Assembly: GCF_001613085.1 (NCBI RefSeq)
Contig: NZ_BDBR01000054.1
Location: forward strand, 1-37,641
Source of the DNA: Nocardia salmonicida NBRC 13393
GTDB lineage: Bacteria > Actinomycetota > Actinomycetes > Mycobacteriales > Mycobacteriaceae
Direction: 5' to 3'
DNA: 37,641 bases
Below, in pieces: positions 1 to 8,471 of this stretch (the stretch's first letter is position 1; each line of letters starts with the position of its first letter). The position numbers were made by a program, and so were the translations under genes. The notes beneath the pieces were generated by a model, which saw only the letters and a program-made list of their open reading frames with translations, had not been told where the DNA came from and ran no database searches.

Positions 1-900
1 ATTCCGTATCACACTGTGCCCCACCCAATTCAGCGCCAATTGGAGTTTCAGGGCATCACTGTTCCACAGCCTGGAACCCGTGTCATGCTGCCCCGCTCCG
101 ACGATCTTTTCGGCTGGCATTGGGCCTGCGAACCCACACCAGGACGACTGCGCCTACCACAGCGCTCGCTCGTACTGGCCGCCATCCGCCTGTCGATATA
201 CGAAGGCGCGGACGTTGTTCCGGCCTGAGCACACGCCAAGCGCACTCCACCACGATCGCCGCGAATAACCCGCCAGAGCCGCCGAGATCGATTGCCGTAG
301 AAGCGAACTGATTGCAGCAATCGATAGCTGGCCACACAGACAACCTGGCCGGTCGTGCTGCGCGCACCGATTGCCACCAATGGCGCTGGGGTGTCGTCGA
401 CCGTATGGCCGCCTGCCACGCACATGCCGACCACCTGTTGCACTCCGGCGCCGACATCTCCGACGAACGCATACACACCGCATGGCACCGCATGGCCGAC
501 GACTGGGCCGATCTGGTCGCCAGAATCCCACCCGGCGAACGCCTACACACCGCCCGCCACAAGGGTCATGAACCCACCACCGAGATCGTGACGGGTGCCA
601 CCAATGACCATCGTGATAGTGCTGGGGTTCCGCACCATCGACAGCGAAAGCGCGGGGTAACCGTGGGGTCTTCCCGGAGTGCCCTGTTGCCTACGCAGCG
701 CACCTCATTCGAACGCCATCGCGGTGGCACCGAATATCGGTGACCTGCCGCGAATCGTCGTCCGATGACATCGGGTGGTCACATCGAGCGACAGATTCCG
801 AACTTCGACGACATGTTGCTGCCAGGACGACCCGCCGGCTGTCCTTCTCGCGTAAATGCTGAGACCGGGTTCAGTTGAAGTGTCGAACGAGGAGTCAAGC
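1..900. other. Region without a convincing gene
   Basis: No frame here gives a protein I recognise. A plus-strand frame at about 312-743 (TTG start, no clear ribosome binding site) has GC-rich third positions between about 400 and 600 and could be the remnant of a coding sequence. Its product would be rich in His and Arg and its last 40 residues look like frame noise. A 9-bp inverted repeat, ATCGATTGC (287-295) and GCAATCGAT (317-325), with a 21-nt spacer lies in the middle. I see no tRNA, IS end or promoter that I would defend. Confidence 0.4.
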
Positions 901-3192
901 GTGGATTTCAGTCCTAATGAGGTTCAGCGAGAAGTTATCGAGCTGGCCGCGGATGTACTACGGAAGGAATGCGATCCCGGCCAGGACGATCTGGATCCGT
1001 CACTCGGATACGACTCACGGGCTTGGGCCGCCCTGGCCAAGGTCGGATTGCTGGCGATCGCGCTACCGGAAGAACTCGGCGGTGACGGCCTCGGGGTTGG
1101 CGAGATTTCAGCCGTGCTGTACGAAATCGCCTCTCGTGGCGCGCGAGTCCCCGCCCTCGCCGCACTCGCGCTGGGCATACTGCCGATCACCGGTCATGGC
1201 ACCGTCGAACAGCAGGCAGAACTGCTGCCGTCCCTCGCCGCAGGCGACAGCCTGGTGACCGGTGCTCCCAGCGAACTCGGAGAACCGCTCACGCTCACAC
1301 CACGAACGACGGCCGTCCGCACCGAACACTCCTGGAAGCTACACGGCCACAAAGTCGCGGTACCTTTCGCAGCACAGTCAGTCCGGGTGCTGGTGCCCGC
1401 CGACACATCCGAAGGATTGGCGGTGTTCCTGGTCGACCCGGCCGCCGACGGGGTGGAGTTGGTCCTCACACATACCGCAACCGGGCTGCCGGAGTACACA
1501 ATGCGCCTTTCCGGCGTACGAGTCGATGATTCGGCGGTGCTGGGCAATGATTTCAGCGGCGCGGCCGTGGCAGCTCTCCGCACCTACGCGCTGGCCGGGG
1601 CGGTCACGATCGGCGACGGAGCACTGGCCGGAGCGCTCCGTTTGACCACCGAACACGTCAGGCATCGACAGCAATTCGGTAAGCCGTTGGCGACCTTTCA
1701 AGCGGTTTCACAGCAGATCGCGGACGTCTATATCGCTTCCCGGACAACACATTTGGCCGCTCTGTCGGGGAATTGGCAGTTGTCTGCCGGCTTGGATTCG
1801 GAACAGCATCTCGCCCTCGCAGGATACTGGCTAACAGCAGAAGCGCTGACGGCCGTACGAATCTGCCACCACCTCCACGGTGGTATCGGCGCCGACATCA
1901 CCTATCCGCTCCACCTGCACTACTCCACACTCAAAGATGCGGTGCGATTTCTCGGCGGATCCGAGCATGCCCTCCAACACCTCGGTATCGATCCGCCCCC
2001 GAGTCGGATCCCCGCGGAGTCCTCAACGAGTGAAGGAATGTTCTTCGCGCTCAACGCTTCTCAGCAAGCGTTGCAGGAGGAGTTGCGAACGTACTTTGCC
2101 CAACTGATGACCGCTGACGAACGGGCAACGACCACCATCGATCGACACGGCACCGTCTACCGTGAAATCGTCCGCCGGATGGGTCACGACGGCTGGCTCG
2201 GCGTCGGCTGGCCGAAGGAATTCGGCGGGCATGGTTTCGGACCGATCGAACAGCACATCTTCGTCAACGAGGCCGCACGCGCCGACGTGCAATTGCCCTC
2301 GGTCACGTTGCAGACAGTCGGACCGACCCTGCAAACCTTCGGGACAGACGAGCAGAAGTCGTTCTTCCTACCCAAGATCCTTTGCGGGGAACTCCATTTC
2401 GCCATCGGCTACTCCGAACCAGACAACGGCACCGATCTCGCATCCCTGCGCACCATCGCGGTCCGCGAAGGCGACTACTTCGTCGTGAATGGCCAGAAGA
2501 CCTTCACCACTGGCGGGCACGCCGCCGACTACATCTGGCTCGCTGTGCGCACCGATCCAGATGCACCCAAGCACAAGGGCATTTCGATCCTCATCGTCGA
2601 CACCCGCGATCCGGGATTCAGTTGGACGCCGATCATCACCTGCGACGGTGCACACCATGTCGATGCCACCTACTACTCAGATGTCCGCGTTCCGGCGAAT
2701 ATGCTGGTCGGAGTGGAGAATCAAGGTTGGCGACTGATCACCGCCCAGCTCAACCACGAACGCGTGATGCTCGGCCCCTCCGGTCGGATCGGCGGACTGT
2801 ACGACCACGTATACACCTGGGCCGCCGCACACGACCTGCTCGATGCCACGGACGTGCGATCCGCATTGATCGAGACTCGTGCGACCGAGGGCATCAACGA
2901 ACTGCTCAACTGGCAGGTCGCGGCCGCCGAATCCAGCGCCCAGGTCGACATCGCCGACGCCTCGGCCACAAAGGTATTCGGATCGGAGCGGATTCAGCGG
3001 CTGTACGAACGACTGGAACAGGTCGTGGGCCGCCACGGCGACCTCGCCGAGCCCGCCACCGCGGAATTGGCAGCCTGGCTCGATATTCAGGCGAAGCGCA
3101 ATCTGGTTTTGACCTTCGGCGGTGGTGTCAACGAGATCCAGCGCGAATTGATCGCTGCGAACGGACTCGGCCTGCCGCGGGTGCCGCGATGA
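901..3192 (+). CDS. Fused two-domain acyl-CoA dehydrogenase (FadE34-like layout)
   Basis: A 763-residue flavoprotein made of two acyl-CoA dehydrogenase modules in tandem. The GTG at 901 is chosen because GAGGAG ends 6 nt upstream; an open frame continues back to 856 without a comparable site. Residues about 1-370 form the first module, with the RQQFGKPLATFQ flavin-binding stretch but no glutamate in the usual catalytic position near its end (FLGGSEH). Residues about 380-763 form the second, catalytic module, with GYSEPDNGTDLASL, the catalytic-base candidate E620 in LNHERV and the C-terminal LTFGGGVNEIQRE flavin motif. Fusions of this kind are known in actinobacterial steroid side-chain degradation (FadE34/ChsE3 of M. 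tuberculosis), where one half keeps the catalytic base. It should oxidise an acyl-CoA at the alpha-beta bond; the substrate is not evident. A broken acyltransferase gene follows with an ATGA overlap. Confidence 0.9.
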   Translation: MDFSPNEVQREVIELAADVLRKECDPGQDDLDPSLGYDSRAWAALAKVGLLAIALPEELGGDGLGVGEISAVLYEIASRGARVPALAALALGILPITGHGTVEQQAELLPSLAAGDSLVTGAPSELGEPLTLTPRTTAVRTEHSWKLHGHKVAVPFAAQSVRVLVPADTSEGLAVFLVDPAADGVELVLTHTATGLPEYTMRLSGVRVDDSAVLGNDFSGAAVAALRTYALAGAVTIGDGALAGALRLTTEHVRHRQQFGKPLATFQAVSQQIADVYIASRTTHLAALSGNWQLSAGLDSEQHLALAGYWLTAEALTAVRICHHLHGGIGADITYPLHLHYSTLKDAVRFLGGSEHALQHLGIDPPPSRIPAESSTSEGMFFALNASQQALQEELRTYFAQLMTADERATTTIDRHGTVYREIVRRMGHDGWLGVGWPKEFGGHGFGPIEQHIFVNEAARADVQLPSVTLQTVGPTLQTFGTDEQKSFFLPKILCGELHFAIGYSEPDNGTDLASLRTIAVREGDYFVVNGQKTFTTGGHAADYIWLAVRTDPDAPKHKGISILIVDTRDPGFSWTPIITCDGAHHVDATYYSDVRVPANMLVGVENQGWRLITAQLNHERVMLGPSGRIGGLYDHVYTWAAAHDLLDATDVRSALIETRATEGINELLNWQVAAAESSAQVDIADASATKVFGSERIQRLYERLEQVVGRHGDLAEPATAELAAWLDIQAKRNLVLTFGGGVNEIQRELIAANGLGLPRVPR

Positions 3193-3807
3193 GCGGGATC
3201 ACCCCACACTCCGGAGAACGTCGTTGCGGGCGAGAGCTCTGGTCGACCTCATGGAGTGCGACAGCCTCGTCGTCGCGGTCGAGAGTGGTTCACACCAGAC
3301 TGCCCTGTCAGGTCCGCTGGAGGCACTGTCCCGAGTGGAGACGATTGTCCGCGAGGCCGGTCTGTCCGGTAGCCGAATCCCCTCTCCATACCCGTTCCAC
3401 AGCCCCTGCTCGCATCCGTCGCCGAAGACTTCCGTCAGCGACTGGAGACCAACACCAACCTTTCTCGATGCACGCTGCGGCGCGCGGTGTTCTCACCGAT
3501 TCTCGGACGGCTCTATAACGACGATGACGAGGTGGCCGACCTTCTAGCCAGCCATCTCGTACTCCCGGTGCGATTCGGCGCCGCACTGCGACACCTGCAC
3601 GGCACCGGAGTGGAGGTGTTCGTCGAATGTGCTGCCCGGAGTGCACTTTCGGGAATCGACGGCAAGGTATTGCGGGGAGCGAGCACACTACCCACCGTGA
3701 TCCGTGGTCGCTCTCCGGTTGAATCCATTCAATCCGTCATAAATCGGATCTCAACAACGGCTCGACACCAAGGAAGCTCACACTTCGCCGCTAGCTCGCA
3801 CGGCTAG
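3189..3807 (+). pseudogene. Frameshifted acyltransferase (malonyl/acyl-CoA:ACP AT domain) remnant
   Basis: An ATG at 3189 overlaps the stop of the acyl-CoA dehydrogenase gene, but no single frame is intact. One frame (about 3224-3410) gives an AT-like segment with VVAVESG, ALSGP and the PFHSP motif that follows the active-site region of malonyl/acyltransferases. The continuation (FSPILGRLY, LLASHLVLPVRF, VFVECAARSALSGI) lies in another frame from about 3400 to 3800, so at least one frameshift falls near 3395-3410. The N-terminal half with the GHSxG serine is absent. The match is to the C-terminal half of FabD-like or polyketide-synthase AT domains. Position suggests it once served the same lipid or polyketide locus as the fused dehydrogenase. 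It is very unlikely to make a working enzyme. Confidence 0.65.
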
Positions 3808-4632
3808 AAGCGGATCGGGCGATAGTCCGCGGTGGGGCGATATCAGGCCCAGTTCGGTTGCACGGGCTCCGATTTGGAATCTCGTTGTGACACCGAGCCT
3901 GGTCATGATGTCGGCGACGTATCGCCGATAGGTACGCAGGGATACGCCTAATCTGCGGGCTGCGGCTTCGTCCTTGAGGCCGAGGTCGAGTGCTCGCAGC
4001 ACCGTCAAGGTCGTTTCGTCGAATTCCCTGCGGCAGAGGCTCAAATAAGTCGAGAACGCAGGCGCCGAGTCCCAGGTGCTGGTGGCGAGTTGGTGAATGA
4101 CTCGAAGCAGGCCAGGGTCGGCGATCATGAACCCGTACGGTCGCTGTCCACCCGCGCCGCCCCAGATTGCCCCGGCCCGTCTATCGATGATGACCATATT
4201 GTGAAAGTCAGCGTTGGTCACCTTGATCTGCGCTTGTAGCGCGACCTGCGGCCCGAGCAACTTGTCGTCACGTCGTGTTTCGGCGAAGTGGGGCGAGTAC
4301 AGCAGCCTGAACTGTTTGCCCTTCGCCAGGTGGTCCGAGATCAGCTGGGTACCAGTCAGATACCGCGGTTGCATGCGTAGGGGGCTGGACACCGCGAGCA
4401 CCGCTTCCTTGCGCACCCGCTGCAGCATCTGCGAAAGATTGTGCTCCCAATCGCCATCTGGACGAAACCGAACGATATCGCCTGTTCGACCGCGATCTCC
4501 GCCGCGATGCTCGGCTATCGCACGGTCGAGCAGTCTGCGCGACTCGGCTAGGAGCCCGCCTACATCGTTGACGCTCTCCGCTGCCTGTTCACGCGCCGCC
4601 CATACCGGCTCGAGTATGTCGTGTTCGATCAT
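3778..4632 (-). CDS. LuxR-type transcriptional regulator with TrmB-like sensor region
   Basis: A 284-residue cytoplasmic regulator. Residues about 207-262 form a LuxR-type helix-turn-helix (LKDEAAARRLGVSLRTYRRY, then DIMTRLGVTTRFQ). Residues 60-190 resemble the sugar/phosphate-binding or phospholipase-D-like region of TrmB-type regulators (VLAVSSPLR, DFHNMVIIDRRAGAIWG). This architecture is common in actinobacterial regulators next to lipid and polyketide genes. The gene overlaps the tail of the acyltransferase remnant and is divergent from the two-gene acyl-CoA dehydrogenase operon at 5043, with 410 bp between the starts, so it may control that operon, itself or both. A TATAAT hexamer lies on its strand at 4812-4817. 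The ligand is unknown. Confidence 0.85.
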   Translation of the reverse strand: MIEHDILEPVWAAREQAAESVNDVGGLLAESRRLLDRAIAEHRGGDRGRTGDIVRFRPDGDWEHNLSQMLQRVRKEAVLAVSSPLRMQPRYLTGTQLISDHLAKGKQFRLLYSPHFAETRRDDKLLGPQVALQAQIKVTNADFHNMVIIDRRAGAIWGGAGGQRPYGFMIADPGLLRVIHQLATSTWDSAPAFSTYLSLCRREFDETTLTVLRALDLGLKDEAAARRLGVSLRTYRRYVADIMTRLGVTTRFQIGARATELGLISPHRGLSPDPLLAVRASGEV

Positions 4633-4811
4633 CGCCCACCCCTGGGATCAGTCTTGCCCGAGTACAGATTGCCGGATCCTTCGGTCCCATGCCAGTGCGG
4701 AGCCGGATTCTGTGAATCGAGTGGCTTACGGCCACTCAGCCGTTCCGGGCGCACCAACTGGTGATCGGGATTCACTGTCAACGTGTCGAAGCATAGAAGC
4801 ATCGTGGCGTA

Positions 4812-4838
4812 ATTATATACGCGCACAAGAAAATTCAA
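4812..4838 (-). promoter_or_regulatory. Candidate promoter for the LuxR-type regulator
   Basis: On the minus strand TTGAAT (4838-4833) is followed, after 15 bp, by a perfect TATAAT (4817-4812). The stretch is clearly AT-rich compared with its surroundings. Transcription would start near 4805 and leave an untranslated leader of about 170 nt before the ATG at 4632. The spacer is slightly short and no experiment supports it. Confidence 0.4.
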
Positions 4839-4949
4839 TTTCGCCACCCGAGATGCGGCAGGATCCGCGCCGCTCACTTCCAGTTGCCGTTGGCATGTCG
4901 ATGCCAAATCCGTGACACCTTCCTGCGCGCGCGAACCCTTCACCTCGAG

Positions 4950-4963
4950 TGAAACGCGTTCTA
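4950..4963 (+). promoter_or_regulatory. KstR-type palindromic operator
   Basis: The 14-mer TGAAACGCGTTCTA fits the motif TnnAACnnGTTnnA described for KstR, the TetR-family repressor of cholesterol and lipid degradation in mycobacteria. It lies 80 bp upstream of the acyl-CoA dehydrogenase start at 5043. It is embedded in a second perfect inverted repeat, AGTGAAAC (4948-4955) and GTTTCACT (4964-4971). The motif match is seen directly; regulation by a KstR homologue is inference. Confidence 0.5.
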
Positions 4964-5042
4964 GTTTCACTGTAGTGGCATCTCCGCTGCGCTCGATGGT
5001 GGCGGACCGCGGGGCACGTCGACGGAGGAGATCGAAAGACCT

Positions 5043-6224
5043 ATGCACATCAGTTTCACCGATGATCAGGAACGCTTGCGCAAGCAGCTGCGTGCGTATT
5101 TCGCCGAGCTCATGACTCCCGAGGTGCGAGAAGCCCTGGCCGGGCCTGGCGGCGAGTACGGCGACGCGAGCATGTTCAAGGAGGTCGTCCGGAGGCTGGG
5201 CCACGACGGGTGGCTGGTCCTGGGCTGGCCGGAGGAGTTCGGCGGCCAGAACCGGCCGATGATCGATCAGCTGATCTTCACCGACGAGGCTGCCTTCGCA
5301 GGCGTTCCGGTACCGTTCCTGACGGTGAACACGGTCGGCCCGACGATCATGCGTTTCGGTACCGATGAGCAGAAGGCGTTCTTCCTGCCGAAAATCGCCA
5401 AGGGCGAGTTGCACTTCTCCATCGGCTATTCCGAGCCGGAAGCCGGGACCGATCTGGCATCGCTGCGGACGCGGGCGGTGGGCGACGGTGACGATTACGT
5501 CATCAATGGCGAGAAGGCCTGGACCAGCCTGATCGAATACGCCGACTACATCTGGCTGGCCGCACGCACCGACCCGGAGGCGAGCAGGCATCGCGGGGTG
5601 TCCATCCTGATCGTGCCGACCGCGGCGGAGGGGTTCTCGTGGAGCAAGATCCACACCATGGCGGGGCCCGGCACGAGCGCGACCTTCTACGACAACGTGC
5701 GGGTGCCCGCGGCCAATGTCTTCGGCGAATTGAACGGCGGCTGGCCGTTGATCACCAATCAGCTCAATCAAGAACGCGTGGCGCTGACTTCGGCCGCGCC
5801 ACTTCAGGAGTCATTGCGACAGGTCTGGGAATGGGCGGAGCACACCACGCGCGCGGACGGTACGCGGGTGATCGACGCCGAGTGGGTGCAGATCCATCTC
5901 GCGCGGGTACACGCCCACGTCGAGTACCTCAAGCTGCGTAACTGGCGTATCGCCTGGGCGGCCGATTCCGGCGATCTCAAGCCCGCAGATGCCTCGGCCA
6001 CCAAGGTGTTCGGCACCGAATTGGCGACCGAGGCATACCGATTGCTCATGGAGGTGCTGGGCTCCGCAGCGGTCATACGGAGAAACTCCCCGCGGGCGTT
6101 ACTCCAGGGCCGGATCGAACGTTTCCATCGTTCGTCGCTGATTCTGACCTTCGGCGGCGGTACGAACGAGGTCCAACGCGACATCATCGCCAAGACCGCA
6201 CTGGATCTGCCCGTAACCCGCTGA
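5043..6224 (+). CDS. Acyl-CoA dehydrogenase, catalytic-type subunit (FadE family)
   Basis: A 393-residue FAD-dependent acyl-CoA dehydrogenase. ATG 5043 is preceded by GGAGGAG at 5024-5030. Visible features are the N-terminal helical domain, GYSEPEAGTDLASL (129-142), the catalytic-base candidate E244 in LNQERV (the position used by long-chain and isovaleryl-CoA dehydrogenases) and LTFGGGTNEVQRD near the C-terminus for FAD contacts. It is clearly similar along its whole length to the second half of the fused protein at 901-3192. The gene for the companion subunit follows after 23 bp. Mycobacterial steroid side-chain dehydrogenases work as alpha2-beta2 complexes of two such unlike subunits, so this is probably the catalytic partner of the 6248 product. 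The KstR-type site upstream fits a role in steroid or branched acyl-CoA beta-oxidation, but the substrate is not shown. Confidence 0.92.
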   Translation: MHISFTDDQERLRKQLRAYFAELMTPEVREALAGPGGEYGDASMFKEVVRRLGHDGWLVLGWPEEFGGQNRPMIDQLIFTDEAAFAGVPVPFLTVNTVGPTIMRFGTDEQKAFFLPKIAKGELHFSIGYSEPEAGTDLASLRTRAVGDGDDYVINGEKAWTSLIEYADYIWLAARTDPEASRHRGVSILIVPTAAEGFSWSKIHTMAGPGTSATFYDNVRVPAANVFGELNGGWPLITNQLNQERVALTSAAPLQESLRQVWEWAEHTTRADGTRVIDAEWVQIHLARVHAHVEYLKLRNWRIAWAADSGDLKPADASATKVFGTELATEAYRLLMEVLGSAAVIRRNSPRALLQGRIERFHRSSLILTFGGGTNEVQRDIIAKTALDLPVTR

Positions 6225-6247
6225 TCTACCCGAGGAAATCGATACCC

Positions 6248-7330
6248 ATGGACTTCACCTTCTCCGAAGCGCAGCACGATCTTTCGGGTCTGGCCCGCGA
6301 CCTGTTCACCGATTGGACCGATAAGAACAACCCCGGCGGCACCGGTTTCGACTCGGCGCTGTGGCAGGCGACGGCCCAGGTCGGCCTGCTCGATGCGGCA
6401 CTGCCCGAACCCGTCGGAGGCGGTTTCGGTCTGCTCGAACAGTGCGGCGTGCTCATCGAGATCGGCCGAACGGTTGCCCCGGTCCCCTACCTGACCAGCA
6501 TCGCGGTCGCGGCCAGCACCATCGCTCGCTTCGGCGACGAGGCCCAGGTGCGACGCTGGGTCGAACCGGTCGCCAGCGGCGCCGCCACCCTCGCACCGGC
6601 ACTGGCAACCGAGGATGACGCGTTCGCGGCCGAGCGAACCGCGAACGGCTGGCGGGTCAACGGATCCCAAAGCGCGGTTCCCGCCGGCGCTTTCGCGGAC
6701 GCGTTCCTGGTCGAGGCGATCACCGCGGACGGCTCGATACTGCTGATCATCGACCGCGCGACCGAGGGCGTCCACGTCAGTACCCAACATGTCGTCGATG
6801 GCACGGACGCCGCGCTGCTCGAACTGGACGGCATCGAGATCGACAACGCGGGCGTGCTGGGCACCCCGGGCGACCGCAGTGCGGCCTGGGCGCACCGCCG
6901 CGCCACCGTGGCCGCTTGCGCCTACCAGCTCGGCGTGGTCGAACGCTCGCTGGAGCTGACGAGCGAATACGCTAGGGCACGAAAGCAATTCGACAAGCCC
7001 ATTGGATCGTTCCAGGCCGTGCGTCAGCGCCTGGCCGACGCGTATGTCGACGTCGAAGCGGTTCGCCTGACGCTGTGGCAGGCCGCGTGGCGTGAATCCG
7101 AGGATCTCCCCGCGGACGCGGAAATCGCCACCGCCAAGTTCTGGGCCTCGGAAGCCGGTCATCGCGTCGCCCACACCACGATCCATATCCACGCCAGTAT
7201 CGGGATCTTTCTGGAGTACCCTGTACATCGGTACTTCGTGGCCGCCAAGCGCACCGAATTCGCCCGCGGCGGAGCCACCTCGCAGCTGCGCAAACTCGCC
7301 GGTGCGCTGTCCGGCGCGACGAAACCCTGA
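6248..7330 (+). CDS. Acyl-CoA dehydrogenase, non-catalytic-type partner subunit (FadE family)
   Basis: A 360-residue acyl-CoA dehydrogenase homologue. ATG 6248 is preceded by GAGGAA at 6232-6237. It has the ARARKQFDKPIGSFQAV stretch (about 241-257) that contacts FAD and acyl-CoA in this family. Neither usual position holds a catalytic glutamate: the segment matching the MCAD-type site reads EFARGG, and there is no LNxER motif. It resembles the first half of the fused protein at 901-3192. With the preceding gene it forms a two-subunit set expected to assemble as a heterotetramer, with the catalytic base supplied by the 5043 product. A truncated alcohol dehydrogenase begins 6 bp after its stop, so the operon originally continued. 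Confidence 0.9.
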   Translation: MDFTFSEAQHDLSGLARDLFTDWTDKNNPGGTGFDSALWQATAQVGLLDAALPEPVGGGFGLLEQCGVLIEIGRTVAPVPYLTSIAVAASTIARFGDEAQVRRWVEPVASGAATLAPALATEDDAFAAERTANGWRVNGSQSAVPAGAFADAFLVEAITADGSILLIIDRATEGVHVSTQHVVDGTDAALLELDGIEIDNAGVLGTPGDRSAAWAHRRATVAACAYQLGVVERSLELTSEYARARKQFDKPIGSFQAVRQRLADAYVDVEAVRLTLWQAAWRESEDLPADAEIATAKFWASEAGHRVAHTTIHIHASIGIFLEYPVHRYFVAAKRTEFARGGATSQLRKLAGALSGATKP

Positions 7331-7335
7331 ACAGT

Positions 7336-7787
7336 ATGGGAAACGTCAGCGCCTACGCCGCCGACTCGGCAACCGACCACTCAGGACCGTCACCGAACGG
7401 CGCGATCCGGGGCCACTCGATGTCGTGATCGACATCGAGTACTGCGGTATCTGCCATTCCGATATCCATATCGTCCGCGGCGATTGGGGTCCGCGAACCT
7501 ATCCACTGTGCCCGGGGCATGAGATCGCGGAGATCGTGAGCGCGAGCGGCACGGCGGTCACCAAACATCGGGTTGGTGATCGGGTAGGCGTCGGCTGCGT
7601 CCTGGATTCGTGCCGCACCTGCGCCAATTGCCGCAAGGGCGCCGAACAGTATTGCCTGGCCGGCCACACCGCCACGTACGGTTCCATCGGCGCGGACGAG
7701 CGGATCACTCAGGGCGGCTATTCGAGTCGAATGGTCGTGACCGAGGACTTCGTGCTGAAGATCCCCGACAGCATCGCCATCGACGAA
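7336..7787 (+). pseudogene. Zinc-dependent alcohol dehydrogenase, frameshifted and truncated
   Basis: ATG 7336, 5 nt after the dehydrogenase stop, opens MGNVSAYAADSATD, a typical start for cinnamyl-alcohol-dehydrogenase-like enzymes. The frame is then lost near 7370-7380 and resumes one frame over as PLRTVTERRDPGPLDVV. From there the N-terminal GroES-like domain is good: catalytic-zinc ligands in YCGICHSDIH and PGHEI, and structural-zinc cysteines in SCRTCANCRKGAEQYC. After KIPDSIAIDE (end at about 7787), where homologues continue with APLLCAG and the Rossmann domain, the sequence switches to an unrelated toxin-like protein. The enzyme cannot be functional: half of the catalytic domain and the whole cofactor domain are missing. 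Confidence 0.85.
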
Positions 7788-8471
7788 AAGCTTGCCACCC
7801 TTGAACAGGCCGCCAAACTACTCGCCGACGCAGCCAAGGGCATCGTCACGCCACTGACCGAACACAACGACGCGCTGTCGACCATGCGCGAGGACATCGG
7901 CAAACAGGTCGCTGCCGCCGCGGTCGAGATCGGCGCAGCCATCGTGATGACTGCGGTCATCGTCGGCGTCGCGGCCTTTCTGACCGCCGGCGTCGGTGCG
8001 GTCGCCGCCGGTGCGGGCGGGACTGCGGTCACCATCGAGATCGTGGAATCCACGGCGGTGATCATCAAGAACACCGTCACGGTGAGCCGCATGGTCACCG
8101 CCGTCGGCGCGGTCATCACCATCGGGGTGGCCAGCGGTGGCTTCACCGCCATCCCCGATCTCACCCAAGCTGGACTGAGCGCAGCGGTGGGTGCGATCGC
8201 GGGCATGGCGGTATACATCGCGGCCGACGAAGCAGCCGATGACGAACCAGTCTGGGATAGCACGGAGGAACGGACACGGAATCCCGCGCAGGATAAGATC
8301 CTGACAGACAAAGACATTATGGAACTGAAATCTCGCGGTCATGACCCACATGACGTAAAACCGGACCCGCCGTCGCGATACGATCTCTACAAAGACGGAA
8401 AGGGAAACGTGTACATTAAGCCAAAAGGCGGCAAAGGCCCAGGCGACCCGACGGGAATAAGATTGCAATGA
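7425..8471 (+). CDS. Chimeric reading frame: alcohol dehydrogenase piece joined in frame to a polymorphic-toxin C-terminus
   Basis: The open frame runs from the alcohol dehydrogenase remnant through 8471; the GTG at 7425 is an arbitrary possible start without a good ribosome binding site. From about 7788 the product has a helical segment, a long Ala/Val/Gly-rich hydrophobic region (about 7900-8200) of the kind found in the pre-toxin part of secreted actinobacterial WXG/LXG-like toxins, an acidic linker, and a charged C-terminal module containing YDLYKDGKGNVYIKPKGGKG. That module resembles the small Ntox33-type domains at the tips of polymorphic toxins; the family assignment is from memory and tentative. 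The last 200 bp are less GC-rich than the flanks. The stop overlaps the next start (ATGA, 8468-8471), as expected for a toxin-immunity pair. The normal toxin N-terminus and secretion signal are missing. Confidence 0.6.
   Translation: MIDIEYCGICHSDIHIVRGDWGPRTYPLCPGHEIAEIVSASGTAVTKHRVGDRVGVGCVLDSCRTCANCRKGAEQYCLAGHTATYGSIGADERITQGGYSSRMVVTEDFVLKIPDSIAIDEKLATLEQAAKLLADAAKGIVTPLTEHNDALSTMREDIGKQVAAAAVEIGAAIVMTAVIVGVAAFLTAGVGAVAAGAGGTAVTIEIVESTAVIIKNTVTVSRMVTAVGAVITIGVASGGFTAIPDLTQAGLSAAVGAIAGMAVYIAADEAADDEPVWDSTEERTRNPAQDKILTDKDIMELKSRGHDPHDVKPDPPSRYDLYKDGKGNVYIKPKGGKGPGDPTGIRLQ

Noticed and set aside
2382..3518. 378-codon plus-strand frame inside and beyond the fused dehydrogenase
   Set aside because: It is an Arg-rich +1 frame of the dehydrogenase gene with no family match.
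4629..5771. 380-codon minus-strand frame across the divergent promoter and the 5043 gene
   Set aside because: It is antisense to a well-conserved acyl-CoA dehydrogenase and crosses the intergenic region; no family match and no ribosome binding site.
5804..7228. 474-codon minus-strand frame opposite the dehydrogenase pair
   Set aside because: It is antisense to two real genes, and its composition is that of a mirror frame.
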